From an uncultured Clostridium sp. (GTDB lineage: Bacteria > Bacillota > Clostridia > TANB77 > CAG-508): a stretch of DNA of 64,000 bases. The notes under the pieces were generated by a model. The model was not told the DNA's origin. It saw nothing but the letters and a program-made list of their open reading frames with translations, and did not search any database. Below are positions 36,276 to 45,394 of the stretch, piece after piece. The position numbers and the translations under genes are program-made. Each line of letters opens with the position of its first letter. Positions within the stretch are counted from its first letter, which is position 1. The stretch covers positions 1 through 64,000 of the forward strand of contig CAMXJY010000011.1 of assembly GCA_947244325.1 (NCBI GenBank). The letters run 5' to 3'.

Positions 36276-37551
36276 ATGAATACTTTAAGATTAAATTCTC
36301 GTGGTCCTGAAGTAGATTTACTACAAAGCACTCTGCAAAAACTTGGATTTTATAATGGGGCAATTGATGGAATTTTTGGATTTCAAACTTTCACTGCTGT
36401 GCAAAATTTTCAAAGACAATTTGGACTTTCAGTAGATGGCATTGTTGGAACAAACACTTGGAATGCATTAATGCCTTATATTAACGGTAATACTACTTAT
36501 ACAATTAAAGAAGGAGACACTTTTCATAAATTAGCACAAAAATATTCTACAACTGTTGATGCAATTATTTATGCAAATCCAGATGTAGATTACAATAATT
36601 TATCTATTGGAGAAGAAATTATTATACCTTTTGGAAGTATAGTACCAACAAATATTAGATATACTTCACAAATTTTAGGTCTTAACATATCTGCTCTTCA
36701 AACAGTTTATCCATTTCTTGAAATATCATCCATTGGTACTAGTGTTCTTGGTAGAAGAATGCACTGCATAAAGTTTGGTAATGGTCAAAAAGAAGTATTT
36801 TATTGTGCTTCAACGCACGCGAATGAATGGATTACCAGTCCCTTATTAATGAAATTTATGGAGAATTTATGTAAGAGCTATGTAAATAATCTTAACATCT
36901 TTGGAGTTAATGCTAGAGACCTTTTCAGTAATGTATCGCTATATATTGTACCTATGGTTAACCCTGATGGAGTTGATTTGGTAACTGGATTTATAAATGA
37001 AAACTCTGTTATATATAATAATGCAAAAAGAATTGCTGATAATTTTCCTAGTATACCATTTACTAATGGATGGAAAGCAAATATAGAGCGGGATTGACTT
37101 AAATCTTCAATTTCCAGCTGGATGGGCTCAAGCAAAAGAAATAAAATATGCTCAAGGATTTGATAAACCTGCTCCACGTGATTTTGTAGGTTTCGGTCCT
37201 CTTACTGCTCCAGAAGCTGTTGCTTTATACAATTTCACACTTAGACATAATTTTAGTTTAATGATAACATATCATACACAAGGTCGTGTAATTTATTATA
37301 AATATCAAGATCAAACACCACCAAATAGTGAGGAAATTGCTAAAAAATTTGCTGATATTTCTGGTTATACTATTGAAGATGTTCCAACAAATTCTAGTTT
37401 TGCTGGATATAAAGATTGGTTTATTTTATACTACAATAAACCTGGATTTACTATTGAAGTTGGTCTTGGTGAAAATCCTCTTCCTATTTCTCAATTTGCA
37501 GGTATTTATAGAGAAAATTTAGGTATTTTAGTTACTGGAATGATTCAATAA
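36276..37551 (+). pseudogene. Peptidoglycan M14 carboxypeptidase/endopeptidase with a frameshift
   Basis: ATG at 36276 with AAGGAAGG upstream. Order: peptidoglycan-binding domain 1 ([20 protein letters not shown]), LysM ([18 protein letters not shown]), then M14 zinc peptidase. Zinc ligands HANE in the first part, and, after the break, HTQG plus the catalytic IEVGLGE. The frame stops at 37097 after NIERD, but the +1 frame continues immediately with [12 protein letters not shown], so one base too many lies near 37086-37092. Intact, it would cut wall peptides (gamma-D-Glu-diamino acid bond). True decay or an assembly error cannot be distinguished. Confidence 0.85.
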
Positions 37552-37558
37552 AACATAA

Positions 37559-37604
37559 ATGTGAAACAATTTTGATTTTTTTAATAAAATTGTTTCACAT
37601 TTTG
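37559..37604 (+). terminator. Terminator of the M14 peptidase gene
   Basis: GTGAAACAATTTT pairs with AAAATTGTTTCAC, followed by a T-rich run. Confidence 0.85.
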
Positions 37605-37743
37605 TATTTATTAATATGAAAAATAATTTAACTATCTTCCATTTAAAACTTTTATTTTATCATTTTTTTCATAATTTTAATTATTTCTTTAAATATTTTT
37701 ATATTCATAAAAAAAATATCAATTTTTTTAACTAGTAATTTAG

Positions 37744-37778
37744 CTTTTATAATATCTAAAACAACATATTTCTAAAAT
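37744..37778. repeat. Degenerate CRISPR repeat relic outside the array
   Basis: Aligns with the 36-bp CRISPR repeat at about 29 of 36 positions with one gap, including AATATCTAAAA and AACATATTTCTAAAA. It lies about 415 bp beyond the last repeat of the array. A weaker trace is seen near 38129-38164. From 37560 to 38192 the only gene candidate is the 56-codon frame at 37788. Confidence 0.6.
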
Positions 37779-37787
37779 TTGTTTATT

Positions 37788-37958
37788 CTATTGCTCCCAT
37801 CTTTTCATATATTCTTCTTTTTTTCTCTGTTTCATTTTTTTATGTTCTTCATATTCTTTTTTTATTTCTTCTGGCGTATCCTCTCTTAATAGTGCATTTC
37901 CCCTTTCGTCCTTTTCATAAGATAAATATTTTATCCATCTAGCATTTAATACTTTCAT
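37788..37958 (-). CDS. 56-residue basic small protein beside the CRISPR array
   Basis: ATG at 37958 with GAAAGGAATGATGAA upstream. Reads MKVLNARWIKYLSYEKDERG, then a Lys/Glu-rich helix ending KRWEQ. Too short for standard gene calling. Reasonable ribosome binding site and amino-acid composition, but no homology or domain is recognised. It lies downstream of the array, between it and a repeat relic, in the same orientation as the cas operon. Could be a chance frame. Confidence 0.4.
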   Translation of the reverse strand: MKVLNARWIKYLSYEKDERGNALLREDTPEEIKKEYEEHKKMKQRKKEEYMKRWEQ

Positions 37959-38192
37959 TTCATCATTCCTTTCATAATTTTAATAATCCTCATTTTCTTC
38001 ATATATTACATGATATTCTTTATTATGATTTATAAGCATATCTATTATTTTTAATAGTTGTCTTTTATTTCCCTAAAATTCCATTAAAGAAAATCCATCT
38101 AGAAAATCTTTTTTTATAATCTTCTAACTTTTTTACTATCTTCATCAAAAACATCCTCATAAACCATTATTTTATTCTACTTATTAACCAAT

Positions 38193-38822
38193 ATTTTACT
38201 ACTATCTAGAATAACATATCTCTAAAACCCATCTCTTTGTCTATTAAATTCAATAATTGTTTTACTACTATCTAAAATAACATATCTCTAAAACTTCAAA
38301 CATTGACATACAAAGTTGTTTTATGTTTTACTACTATCTAAAATAACATATCTCTAAAACTAACTGAAGATAAACCGCGGTTTTAACTTAGTTTTACTAC
38401 TATCTAAAATAACATATCTCTAAAACGTATGAAATTTGCAAGAACCAGAAGGACGAGTTTTACTACTATCTAAAATAACATATCTCTAAAACCGAGAACA
38501 AAAATATATCTGATTATTATCAGTTTTACTACTATCTAAAATAACATATCTCTAAAACAACCATATGGATTATTGGGAAAAAGTATTGGTTTTACTACTA
38601 TCTAAAATAACATATCTCTAAAACTGTTGACCAATAGTCAATAGTAAAATATATGTTTTACTACTATCTAAAATAACATATCTCTAAAACATAACTACTG
38701 AATCTATGGCAAAAGAGTTTGTTTTACTACTATCTAAAATAACATATCTCTAAAACGATTATTCAGTTCATTCTGGTCAACAATATGTTTTACTACTATC
38801 TAAAATAACATATCTCTAAAAC
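38193..38822 (-). CRISPR. Type II-A CRISPR array, 10 repeats and 9 spacers
   Basis: 36-bp repeat, written on the minus strand as GTTTTAGAGATATGTTATTT ... GTAAAAC, with nine spacers of exactly 30 bp. Repeats start at 38193, 38259, 38325, 38391, 38457, 38523, 38589, 38655, 38721 and 38787. The repeat at 38193 has two substitutions and is the old, leader-distal end; the leader side is 38823-38882 next to csn2. crRNA is therefore made in the cas-gene direction. All spacers are different; no target is identifiable in this window. Confidence 0.98.
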
Positions 38823-38882
38823 CTCAATTGTGTTTTAAAGTTTTTTCGGTTATCGACTCCGATATGTTAATTTTAGAAAAGT

Positions 38883-39563
38883 TTAATAAATTACATCACA
38901 ATAATTTTCATCTATTTCCCATACATTTTCATATTCAACTTTTTCTCTATTTTCTCTTTCAATAATAACCAATTTTATATTTTTGTATAATGAATATTTA
39001 TATAATTCAACTACTTCTTCATTACTTAAATACTGCTTTAAATTCGGAATAAATATAATATCAGCAATTTTCAATGTGCATGCAATATCTATCAAAAATT
39101 CTATTTTTTCTAAAACTGATTCATAATTAATTGTATCAATTTTAACATTAAATAATTTCAAAACTTCACTAATATCTAATTCTGATTTCATAGAAAATTC
39201 AAATGGTAATTCATTTATTTCTTCAATTAAATAATTACGTATATTTAACATATAATTTTCTAATTGCAAATCTTGATTTAATTTTATCTTTTCTTCAATA
39301 AGTTCATATATTTTATTTAAAACTTTTTTAGAATTGTAATCAATATTAAATAAATCTATTAGTAACATACATTTTGACTTCATATTAATCTCTTTATTTT
39401 CATCATCTAATAAAATAATTTCCTTTTCTTCAATTCCATTAATTTTATTATTCAACAATTTTATTATATTAGTAAACATTTTCACATCATTAATCGATAT
39501 TAAAAGAACATTTTCTTCTTTTAACTTAGCATAATTATCTAGTCCAAAAATTTTTAATTTCAT
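38883..39563 (-). CDS. csn2: CRISPR adaptation protein Csn2
   Basis: 226 residues. Position after cas2 and directly before the array, together with length and start MKLKIFGLDNYAKLKEENVL, identify Csn2, the ring-forming DNA-end-binding protein that defines subtype II-A. It works with Cas1-Cas2 in spacer acquisition. Start overlaps the cas2 stop by 4 nt (ATGA type), implying translational coupling. Sequence is divergent, as usual for this family. Confidence 0.85.
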   Translation of the reverse strand: MKLKIFGLDNYAKLKEENVLLISINDVKMFTNIIKLLNNKINGIEEKEIILLDDENKEINMKSKCMLLIDLFNIDYNSKKVLNKIYELIEEKIKLNQDLQLENYMLNIRNYLIEEINELPFEFSMKSELDISEVLKLFNVKIDTINYESVLEKIEFLIDIACTLKIADIIFIPNLKQYLSNEEVVELYKYSLYKNIKLVIIERENREKVEYENVWEIDENYCDVIY

Positions 39564-39880
39564 ATAATTAATAACCTTTCTACAGTATTAACAGTATTAG
39601 ATGAATTTTCTCCTGTTATACATTCTATATCACTAAACTGTTTTTCCGTAATAACTAATAACTGTACAATGCCTTTAGATGGTTTATCTTTGTATATCTT
39701 TTCTTTTACTGAATTTACTATTGAATTATTTAAAGCCAATTTTGTATATACTGATTCTTGCATCATAATAAAACCTTCAGAAATTAATAATTTTCTAAAT
39801 TTATTATATATTCTTCTTTCTTTTGGCGTTTCTGTTGGTAAATCAAAAAAAATTAACATTCTCATAAATCTAAAACTCAT
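39560..39880 (-). CDS. cas2: CRISPR-associated endonuclease-like protein Cas2
   Basis: 106 residues. MRMLIFFDLPTETPKERRIYNKFRKLL is the type II Cas2 opening (first beta strand and Asp). It bridges two Cas1 dimers in the integrase complex. Overlaps cas1 by 11 nt and csn2 by 4 nt. Confidence 0.95.
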   Translation of the reverse strand: MSFRFMRMLIFFDLPTETPKERRIYNKFRKLLISEGFIMMQESVYTKLALNNSIVNSVKEKIYKDKPSKGIVQLLVITEKQFSDIECITGENSSNTVNTVERLLII

Positions 39881-40736
39881 AATTTAATATTTTACTTTCT
39901 TTTTCATTATCTAAATAATCAAAAACACTTTTACAATATATTGTAATAGCATTTGTTATATATTGTTCTCTTTGACTAATTTCAACACTTTGATTATATA
40001 AATTTATTAGTTTATATTTAAACTCTTTATCAAATATCTTTTCCTTATTATTATATACAATTTCATCAACAAGTGGTCTAAATATTTCCATTAAATCACA
40101 TGAGAAATTAAATTGATTAAATTCATTATGATGATTAATTCCAAGTTGTGTAATATAACCTTTACTAATAATTTCTCTATTAAAAACTGATAATATTATT
40201 GAATATCCATAATCTAAAGCTTTATTTACATTATTTTCTTCACCTCTAATAAATTTTGTACCAAATAACAAATTAAAATACACTTTTGCAGCATGTCCTT
40301 CCCTATTAGTACTATCACCATCTTCAACTTGATTAGCATATTCCAATAACTTTTCGTATTTGGGAATCTCTAACTTTTTTAATAACATAGATTGATTAAT
40401 AATTTTAAACTTTACAATTTCTTTCCAAGCAGAATCTTTCCTTTTTTCATTCCATTTTATTTGATTTAAAATCTTTTTACTAGTATTAAATGAACCATAA
40501 TATGGAATCATTTCGCATGAAGGATTATGCTTTTCGTCACAAAATATTATTTTTATTTTTCTTTCTGCAAGTTCATTTAATAAATATGATGTAATTGATG
40601 CCATACAATTTTCAACAATAATCATGTTTACTTCTGATAAATGTATTTGCTTTAAAGTATCATTTCTTACTATTAAATAATTATTTTTATACGATAACTT
40701 ACAATTATTATTTATTACTATTGTTCTCCAGCCCAA
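39870..40736 (-). CDS. cas1: CRISPR integrase Cas1 (type II)
   Basis: 288 residues, TTG start at 40736. AAAGGAGG lies 10 nt upstream inside cas9 and the start MGWRTIVINNNCKLSYKNN is the canonical type II Cas1 N-terminus, so the non-ATG start is convincing. Metal ligands fit E (about residue 145, NREGHAAKVYF), H (INHHNEFNQFN) and later D/E (MEIFRPLVDEIVYN). It inserts protospacers into the array. Overlaps the end of cas9 by 29 nt. Confidence 0.96.
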   Translation of the reverse strand: MGWRTIVINNNCKLSYKNNYLIVRNDTLKQIHLSEVNMIIVENCMASITSYLLNELAERKIKIIFCDEKHNPSCEMIPYYGSFNTSKKILNQIKWNEKRKDSAWKEIVKFKIINQSMLLKKLEIPKYEKLLEYANQVEDGDSTNREGHAAKVYFNLLFGTKFIRGEENNVNKALDYGYSIILSVFNREIISKGYITQLGINHHNEFNQFNFSCDLMEIFRPLVDEIVYNNKEKIFDKEFKYKLINLYNQSVEISQREQYITNAITIYCKSVFDYLDNEKESKILNYEF

Positions 40737-43700
40737 TTACACTATACCTCCTTTCATACATACCTGTAATAGATTTATCTATTAATTTCATTTTTAATAA
40801 TTTACTTGTATCAAATTTCTTACCACTTTGTCTACCTGCTCTATCAGAAAGCTCAATCACTTTTAGATTGCCTTGACCAGTTTTCATTAAATCTATCAAT
40901 CCCTTAATTAAACTTTTTTTATTAGCATCATTCAAGTTCATAAATTCTACTTTTTTCTCTAATAATTTTAAATATATACTTTCAAATACTCTGTATTCTG
41001 TTCCCAATTTATTCACTAAATAATCATACATATTTTCATAATTATCTTTTAACTCTGAAAGCTCATTATCATCTAATTTGCTTTCTTCGCAATTCATTAA
41101 ATATATTAATCTACTCATTTTTTCATTAACAACAAGTTCTTTATCTGATCTAATTTCTGAATCACTACAAAATCTCATATATTGTCCATTTTCATCTATA
41201 AACTGCTGATTTTTCAAAATTTTACTTCTTAATATTTCAATATTAGAATTTTCAACATTATTTAATATGTTTTTTTCGATATATTCTTTTAAAGTATATT
41301 TTTTATTTTTTATATCACAAGAAACTTTTATAGGAATTCCTACTAATTTATATTCTAACTTTTTTCTATTATTAAGGTAACTAATTATTACCATATATGC
41401 AATATTTTGTCCTGAATAACCACCATATTTATTCACATCTAATCCTTGTTTAAGTGGAATTACAGGATTATCTTTTGGACTATATAAAGTTTGATTATAA
41501 AATTCTCCTGTATCCTCTTCAAGCATTCTTGTTACAAAACAATCTTTATAATTCATTGTATTTTTTACTTTTGCAATATCAATATTATTATTAATTAATC
41601 CTAGTGTCATTCCATATTTTTCTTTATGTGAAAGAGTTGAATTTTTATAAGATTTTATGTATTTTCCAAATTCAAACTCATCAGTATATTTTAAATTATT
41701 ATTAACTATATTTCCTATAACACTAATTATATATGCATCTTGTGCATGGTGATAATTATTTACATTTCTATTTTTATATAACTTATATTTTTGCCTAAAT
41801 CCATGTGTAAGTTCTGATCTTAAAGTTAAAATTTTAGAATTACTATACATACTATTTAATATATTAGTAACATATTTTGTTATCTGTCTAGTTTCTACTA
41901 ATTGTCTTTGAACAAATCTTTTTTCATCATCTTCTGTTTCAAACATTTTATTTCTTATTAATCTGTAGTATTTAGTTTGAGAAATTAAATTACAATCTAA
42001 TAAACTTTTCCACCATTCTCTTTGTCCATTTATAATTTCATTTGATAATAATAAACTATCCTTTTTTCTTTGATTTTCCATTTTTATAACTAATGCTTTA
42101 TTATCTATACTATCATCTTTTACATAAGACTGTGGTAATATGTGGTCAACTTCATAAATTGATAGATTATTTATATCTAATGGCTTTCCACTATACAAAC
42201 ATTTACCATTTTGCATAAAATATAAATATAATTTCTCGGCTAATACCTTATCACTTTGACGATTTTTTAATTCTAAAAATACATGATGATCATAATTTTT
42301 TAAATCATTAATTTGTTTTTCAATTTCATCATATTTTTTAATCAATTGCTTAGCTCTATTATCTTTCATAATTTTATTTTCTTCTGCTCTTGCAAATTCA
42401 ATAAAAATATTTTCTGGATCGCATTTATTTACTTTAACAATCTCTTCAACAATTTTTATTGCTTGCCAAATAGCTCTTTTATTAGCTGGTGAAGTTGGAA
42501 TTTCAGAAATATCTTTATATGTTATCTTATTATCGTTTTTGGGTAACATATTTTCTATTTTCTCTTTAAATCCATAATTTTTATTATTAATAATTTGCAT
42601 TAAATTCATTGAATTTTTTTCTAGTAATTCCATTATACTTTCATTTTTATTAGACTTTAATGTAACTAATAATTTTCTAGACAATCTTGACCAACCTGTA
42701 TAATTCAATTTTAATATTTTATTTAATTGCTCATTGGTAATATCTCTATATTCTTTTTGAATTTTTCGTTTTAAAATTTTCTTTTCTTCAAATATCGTAA
42801 TCCAATAAATAATTTTTTCTATCATTTCTTGATTACTTTCATTAACTTCTTCAAAAATCTTTTTAAAATCAATATATGACGACATTGATGAATTAAAATT
42901 ATTATTGTCCGAAAGTCCTGTAATATTTTCATAAGGCAATCCCTCTGATTTTAAATAATCAGCAAGCATTTTCTTTGTAACTTTTTTTCTTTCATAAAAT
43001 AAATTTTCTATTATCATTTTTTTTGTTCTTCTATCAAAATGCTTATCTTCTACTCTTATATTATTCAATTCATTTAGAACACAATATTTGCTGTACAATA
43101 GAGAATTTTTAGGTATTACATCTTCATTAATTAAATATGTACATTTATTAGTCATCCTTTTAATAAATTCTTCTGCAGTTGCATCTTCATCAATAACCTC
43201 TTCAAAATTCCATGGTCGAATATTTTCATTGCTTTTTCTAACAATCCATGACCATTTTCCATTTTCTTTTGATAAAGGACCTATATAATATGGAATTCTA
43301 AAAGAAAATAATTTTATTATATTTTCCTTGTTTTCGTTTATAGATTTATAATACTTAGATTGATTATTCAATATAAATTCTAATTCTTTTTGATGTAATT
43401 GATGTGGTATTGCTCCATTATCTGTTACATTAATTTTCACTAAAAAATTATTTTCCTCTAAATCTAGTTTTATACGCTCTTTTTCTATCTCATTATCTGG
43501 TAAAAGATTTATTTTGTTTTTTAACATTTTATAAAATTCTTCTGGTTTACATTTCTTACACTTTTTACCATTAAATGCTACATAATTATCTTTTCCTTCT
43601 TCTCTAAACATATCATTATACTGTAAAGGAAAATATTTTTTATAAATCTTTTTTAATAATTTTAAATCATCAGAATATTTATTATACTTTTCAATCATTG

Positions 43701-44622
43701 CATCTGATATGTATTGTTTCCCATTTAAAATATCTTGTAAAACATACCAACTATATATAGTTTTTAAACTTTGATATATTTCAAAATTTTCTCCTAATAT
43801 AGTAATAATTTCCTCTTCATTATCAATTTCTTTTGAAAATGTTTTCTTACTATTTTCAAGCTCTATTTCAAAAATTTTATTTAAGTCAAATGTATAACCG
43901 ATAAAAGCCTTTACTACATTTTGAATAGCAGACTTATTATCTTTATCAAATTTAAATTTTTGAATAATTTGTTCTTGTTTATCAGCCTTTGAAATATTTT
44001 TATTTTTCAATATATTTAATATTTCTTTAACATCACATTGAAATACTATTTCAAAATTATTCTCTAAAAAATTAATTAAATTCTCAAATTCAATTATAAC
44101 CTCATCTGTATTATCCGCAAAATTTCCTTCATGTAAAAAATTTCCTCTATATTTAATAATATGGTGAATTGCTAAATACACTAATCTAATGTCAACTTTT
44201 TCTTTACATTCTATTAAATATTTTCTTAAATGATAAATTGTTGGAAAATCATGAAAATACTGTATATCTGTCATTTTCTTATCAGAAAAAATATTATATT
44301 TTTTTCCAAAAATTTTCTCAGATATTTTTTTATCTTCTAAATCAAGTGCTGTTTCTCTAAGTATTGGAAAAAAATTAGGATGTTCTTTTTCCATATCTTC
44401 ATTAATTAAACTTTGTAATATATTTATTCTTTCTTTTCTTCTATCTAGTCTTCTTCTTGTTCCTCTTTTTAGTCTAGTATCTTTTGCTGTTGATGCTTCT
44501 TTAAAAATCCTTGATCCCCACATATTTTTTCTTGATTTTTTTAATAAATTATAATTTTCATCTGTAACACACCAACCAATTGATGCAACACCAATATCTA
44601 ATCCAATATTATATTTATTCAC
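40708..44622 (-). CDS. cas9: CRISPR effector nuclease Cas9 (type II-A)
   Basis: 1,304 residues, GTG start with AAAGGAAAA upstream. RuvC-I Asp9 in NIGLDIGVASIGW; arginine-rich bridge helix (RLKRGTRRRLDRRKERI); RuvC-II Glu in IFIEFARAEE (about 741); HNH domain with VDHILPQSY (about 826); RuvC-III HHAQDAY (about 961). All nuclease residues are present, so it should be active. Slightly shorter than SpCas9 (1,368). Adaptation genes overlap it downstream and a tracrRNA lies divergently upstream. PAM unknown. Confidence 0.98.
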   Translation of the reverse strand: MNKYNIGLDIGVASIGWCVTDENYNLLKKSRKNMWGSRIFKEASTAKDTRLKRGTRRRLDRRKERINILQSLINEDMEKEHPNFFPILRETALDLEDKKISEKIFGKKYNIFSDKKMTDIQYFHDFPTIYHLRKYLIECKEKVDIRLVYLAIHHIIKYRGNFLHEGNFADNTDEVIIEFENLINFLENNFEIVFQCDVKEILNILKNKNISKADKQEQIIQKFKFDKDNKSAIQNVVKAFIGYTFDLNKIFEIELENSKKTFSKEIDNEEEIITILGENFEIYQSLKTIYSWYVLQDILNGKQYISDAMIEKYNKYSDDLKLLKKIYKKYFPLQYNDMFREEGKDNYVAFNGKKCKKCKPEEFYKMLKNKINLLPDNEIEKERIKLDLEENNFLVKINVTDNGAIPHQLHQKELEFILNNQSKYYKSINENKENIIKLFSFRIPYYIGPLSKENGKWSWIVRKSNENIRPWNFEEVIDEDATAEEFIKRMTNKCTYLINEDVIPKNSLLYSKYCVLNELNNIRVEDKHFDRRTKKMIIENLFYERKKVTKKMLADYLKSEGLPYENITGLSDNNNFNSSMSSYIDFKKIFEEVNESNQEMIEKIIYWITIFEEKKILKRKIQKEYRDITNEQLNKILKLNYTGWSRLSRKLLVTLKSNKNESIMELLEKNSMNLMQIINNKNYGFKEKIENMLPKNDNKITYKDISEIPTSPANKRAIWQAIKIVEEIVKVNKCDPENIFIEFARAEENKIMKDNRAKQLIKKYDEIEKQINDLKNYDHHVFLELKNRQSDKVLAEKLYLYFMQNGKCLYSGKPLDINNLSIYEVDHILPQSYVKDDSIDNKALVIKMENQRKKDSLLLSNEIINGQREWWKSLLDCNLISQTKYYRLIRNKMFETEDDEKRFVQRQLVETRQITKYVTNILNSMYSNSKILTLRSELTHGFRQKYKLYKNRNVNNYHHAQDAYIISVIGNIVNNNLKYTDEFEFGKYIKSYKNSTLSHKEKYGMTLGLINNNIDIAKVKNTMNYKDCFVTRMLEEDTGEFYNQTLYSPKDNPVIPLKQGLDVNKYGGYSGQNIAYMVIISYLNNRKKLEYKLVGIPIKVSCDIKNKKYTLKEYIEKNILNNVENSNIEILRSKILKNQQFIDENGQYMRFCSDSEIRSDKELVVNEKMSRLIYLMNCEESKLDDNELSELKDNYENMYDYLVNKLGTEYRVFESIYLKLLEKKVEFMNLNDANKKSLIKGLIDLMKTGQGNLKVIELSDRAGRQSGKKFDTSKLLKMKLIDKSITGMYERRYSVIGLENNSNK

Positions 44623-44651
44623 TTGACTATTTTCCTTTCATATGATATATT
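44623..44651 (+). promoter_or_regulatory. tracrRNA promoter, overlapping the cas9 start region
   Basis: TTGACT (44623-44628), 17-bp spacer, TATATT (44646-44651). It overlaps the cas9 ribosome binding site on the other strand. Confidence 0.75.
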
Positions 44652-44657
44652 TTAAAT

Positions 44658-44780
44658 GCTATTTAATTACTATCTAAAATAGCATATCGAGTTAAAATAA
44701 GGTTTTAACCTTTAATGCCAATTTTTAATTGGTTTCACTTAGGTGAATATTAGTTCTAGGTATACTAGAACTTTTTTATT
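44658..44780 (+). ncRNA. tracrRNA
   Basis: Plus-strand RNA divergent from cas9. The anti-repeat (about 44668-44698, TACTATCTAAAATAGCATAT then CGAGTTAAAAT) is complementary to the crRNA repeat with the usual internal bulge. It is followed by AAGG nexus-like GGTTTTAACC, hairpin CCAATTTTTAATTGG, hairpin TTCACTTAGGTGAA and a terminator AGTTCTAG/CTAGAACT plus T6. The parts follow the order of known II-A tracrRNAs. A second hairpin (TTGTATC/GATACAA) follows at 44780-44801. The 316-bp gap from 44623 to 44938 holds this and no protein gene. Confidence 0.92.
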
Positions 44781-44903
44781 GTATCTTTTTAGATACAATA
44801 AAAATATATCACATAAATTACTAAGTATCAATTATTTTTTATCTATATATAACTATTAATAAATTTTTATTATAAATATATCAATTTTATATTTTAAACC
44901 CAA

Positions 44904-44941
44904 AAAACTAACCTATCACATAATGATAGGTTAGTTTTTTA
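44904..44941. terminator. Bidirectional terminator at the end of the 44939 gene
   Basis: AAAAACTAACCTATCA and TGATAGGTTAGTTTTTT form a long near-perfect stem. Confidence 0.85.
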
Positions 44942-45391
44942 TTCTTTAACTGAAAACTTTTTTCTTATTTTAATAAGCAATCTTTTAAACCAATTATGCT
45001 CTTTCATTAGAACTAACTGATTTTTTCTTTTCTCTTCTAGTTTTTCCTCAATTATTTTATCGCTCAATATATTTTTGGGATATATTTTCTTTTTTTCTTC
45101 TTCGATTGCTGTGATTTTATTTATTTCATATACTTTTATTTTAGCTTTTTGTTCATCTGTAGCCCAATATCGCTTAAAAAATATTGACAATATTAACTTG
45201 GCTTCAGCAGAAACATTTTGCTCAAGAAAATCTTTTTCTTTATTATATTTAAAATCTGAATCTTTATCTTTATTAGCTTCTAATGCACATATTAGTTCTC
45301 TTGGAATTTTGAAATAATCCTCTATTTTCATATAATTCAATATTTCCAATACTTGTGCATATGCAGTATTCTTCTTTTGTATAGTAATCAC
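44939..45391 (-). CDS. Unrecognised protein with basic C-terminus
   Basis: 150 residues. N-terminal part ILNYMKIEDYFKIPRELICALE followed by a helical region and a Lys/Arg-rich tail (HNWFKRLLIKIRKKF). No recognised domain. Lies 3 nt after the 45395 gene on the same strand, so the two form an operon and are probably functionally linked. Their place upstream of the CRISPR locus may be coincidental, as tracrRNA and terminators intervene. Confidence 0.6.
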   Translation of the reverse strand: MITIQKKNTAYAQVLEILNYMKIEDYFKIPRELICALEANKDKDSDFKYNKEKDFLEQNVSAEAKLILSIFFKRYWATDEQKAKIKVYEINKITAIEEEKKKIYPKNILSDKIIEEKLEEKRKNQLVLMKEHNWFKRLLIKIRKKFSVKE

Positions 45392-45394
45392 CCC

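Noticed and set aside
38065..38160. 31-codon minus-strand frame beyond the CRISPR array
   Set aside because: No binding site; overlaps what looks like eroded repeat/spacer DNA.
40708..44622. Cas9 as an inactive or novel subtype
   Set aside because: All RuvC and HNH residues and the bridge helix are present, and Csn2 plus gene order make it ordinary II-A.
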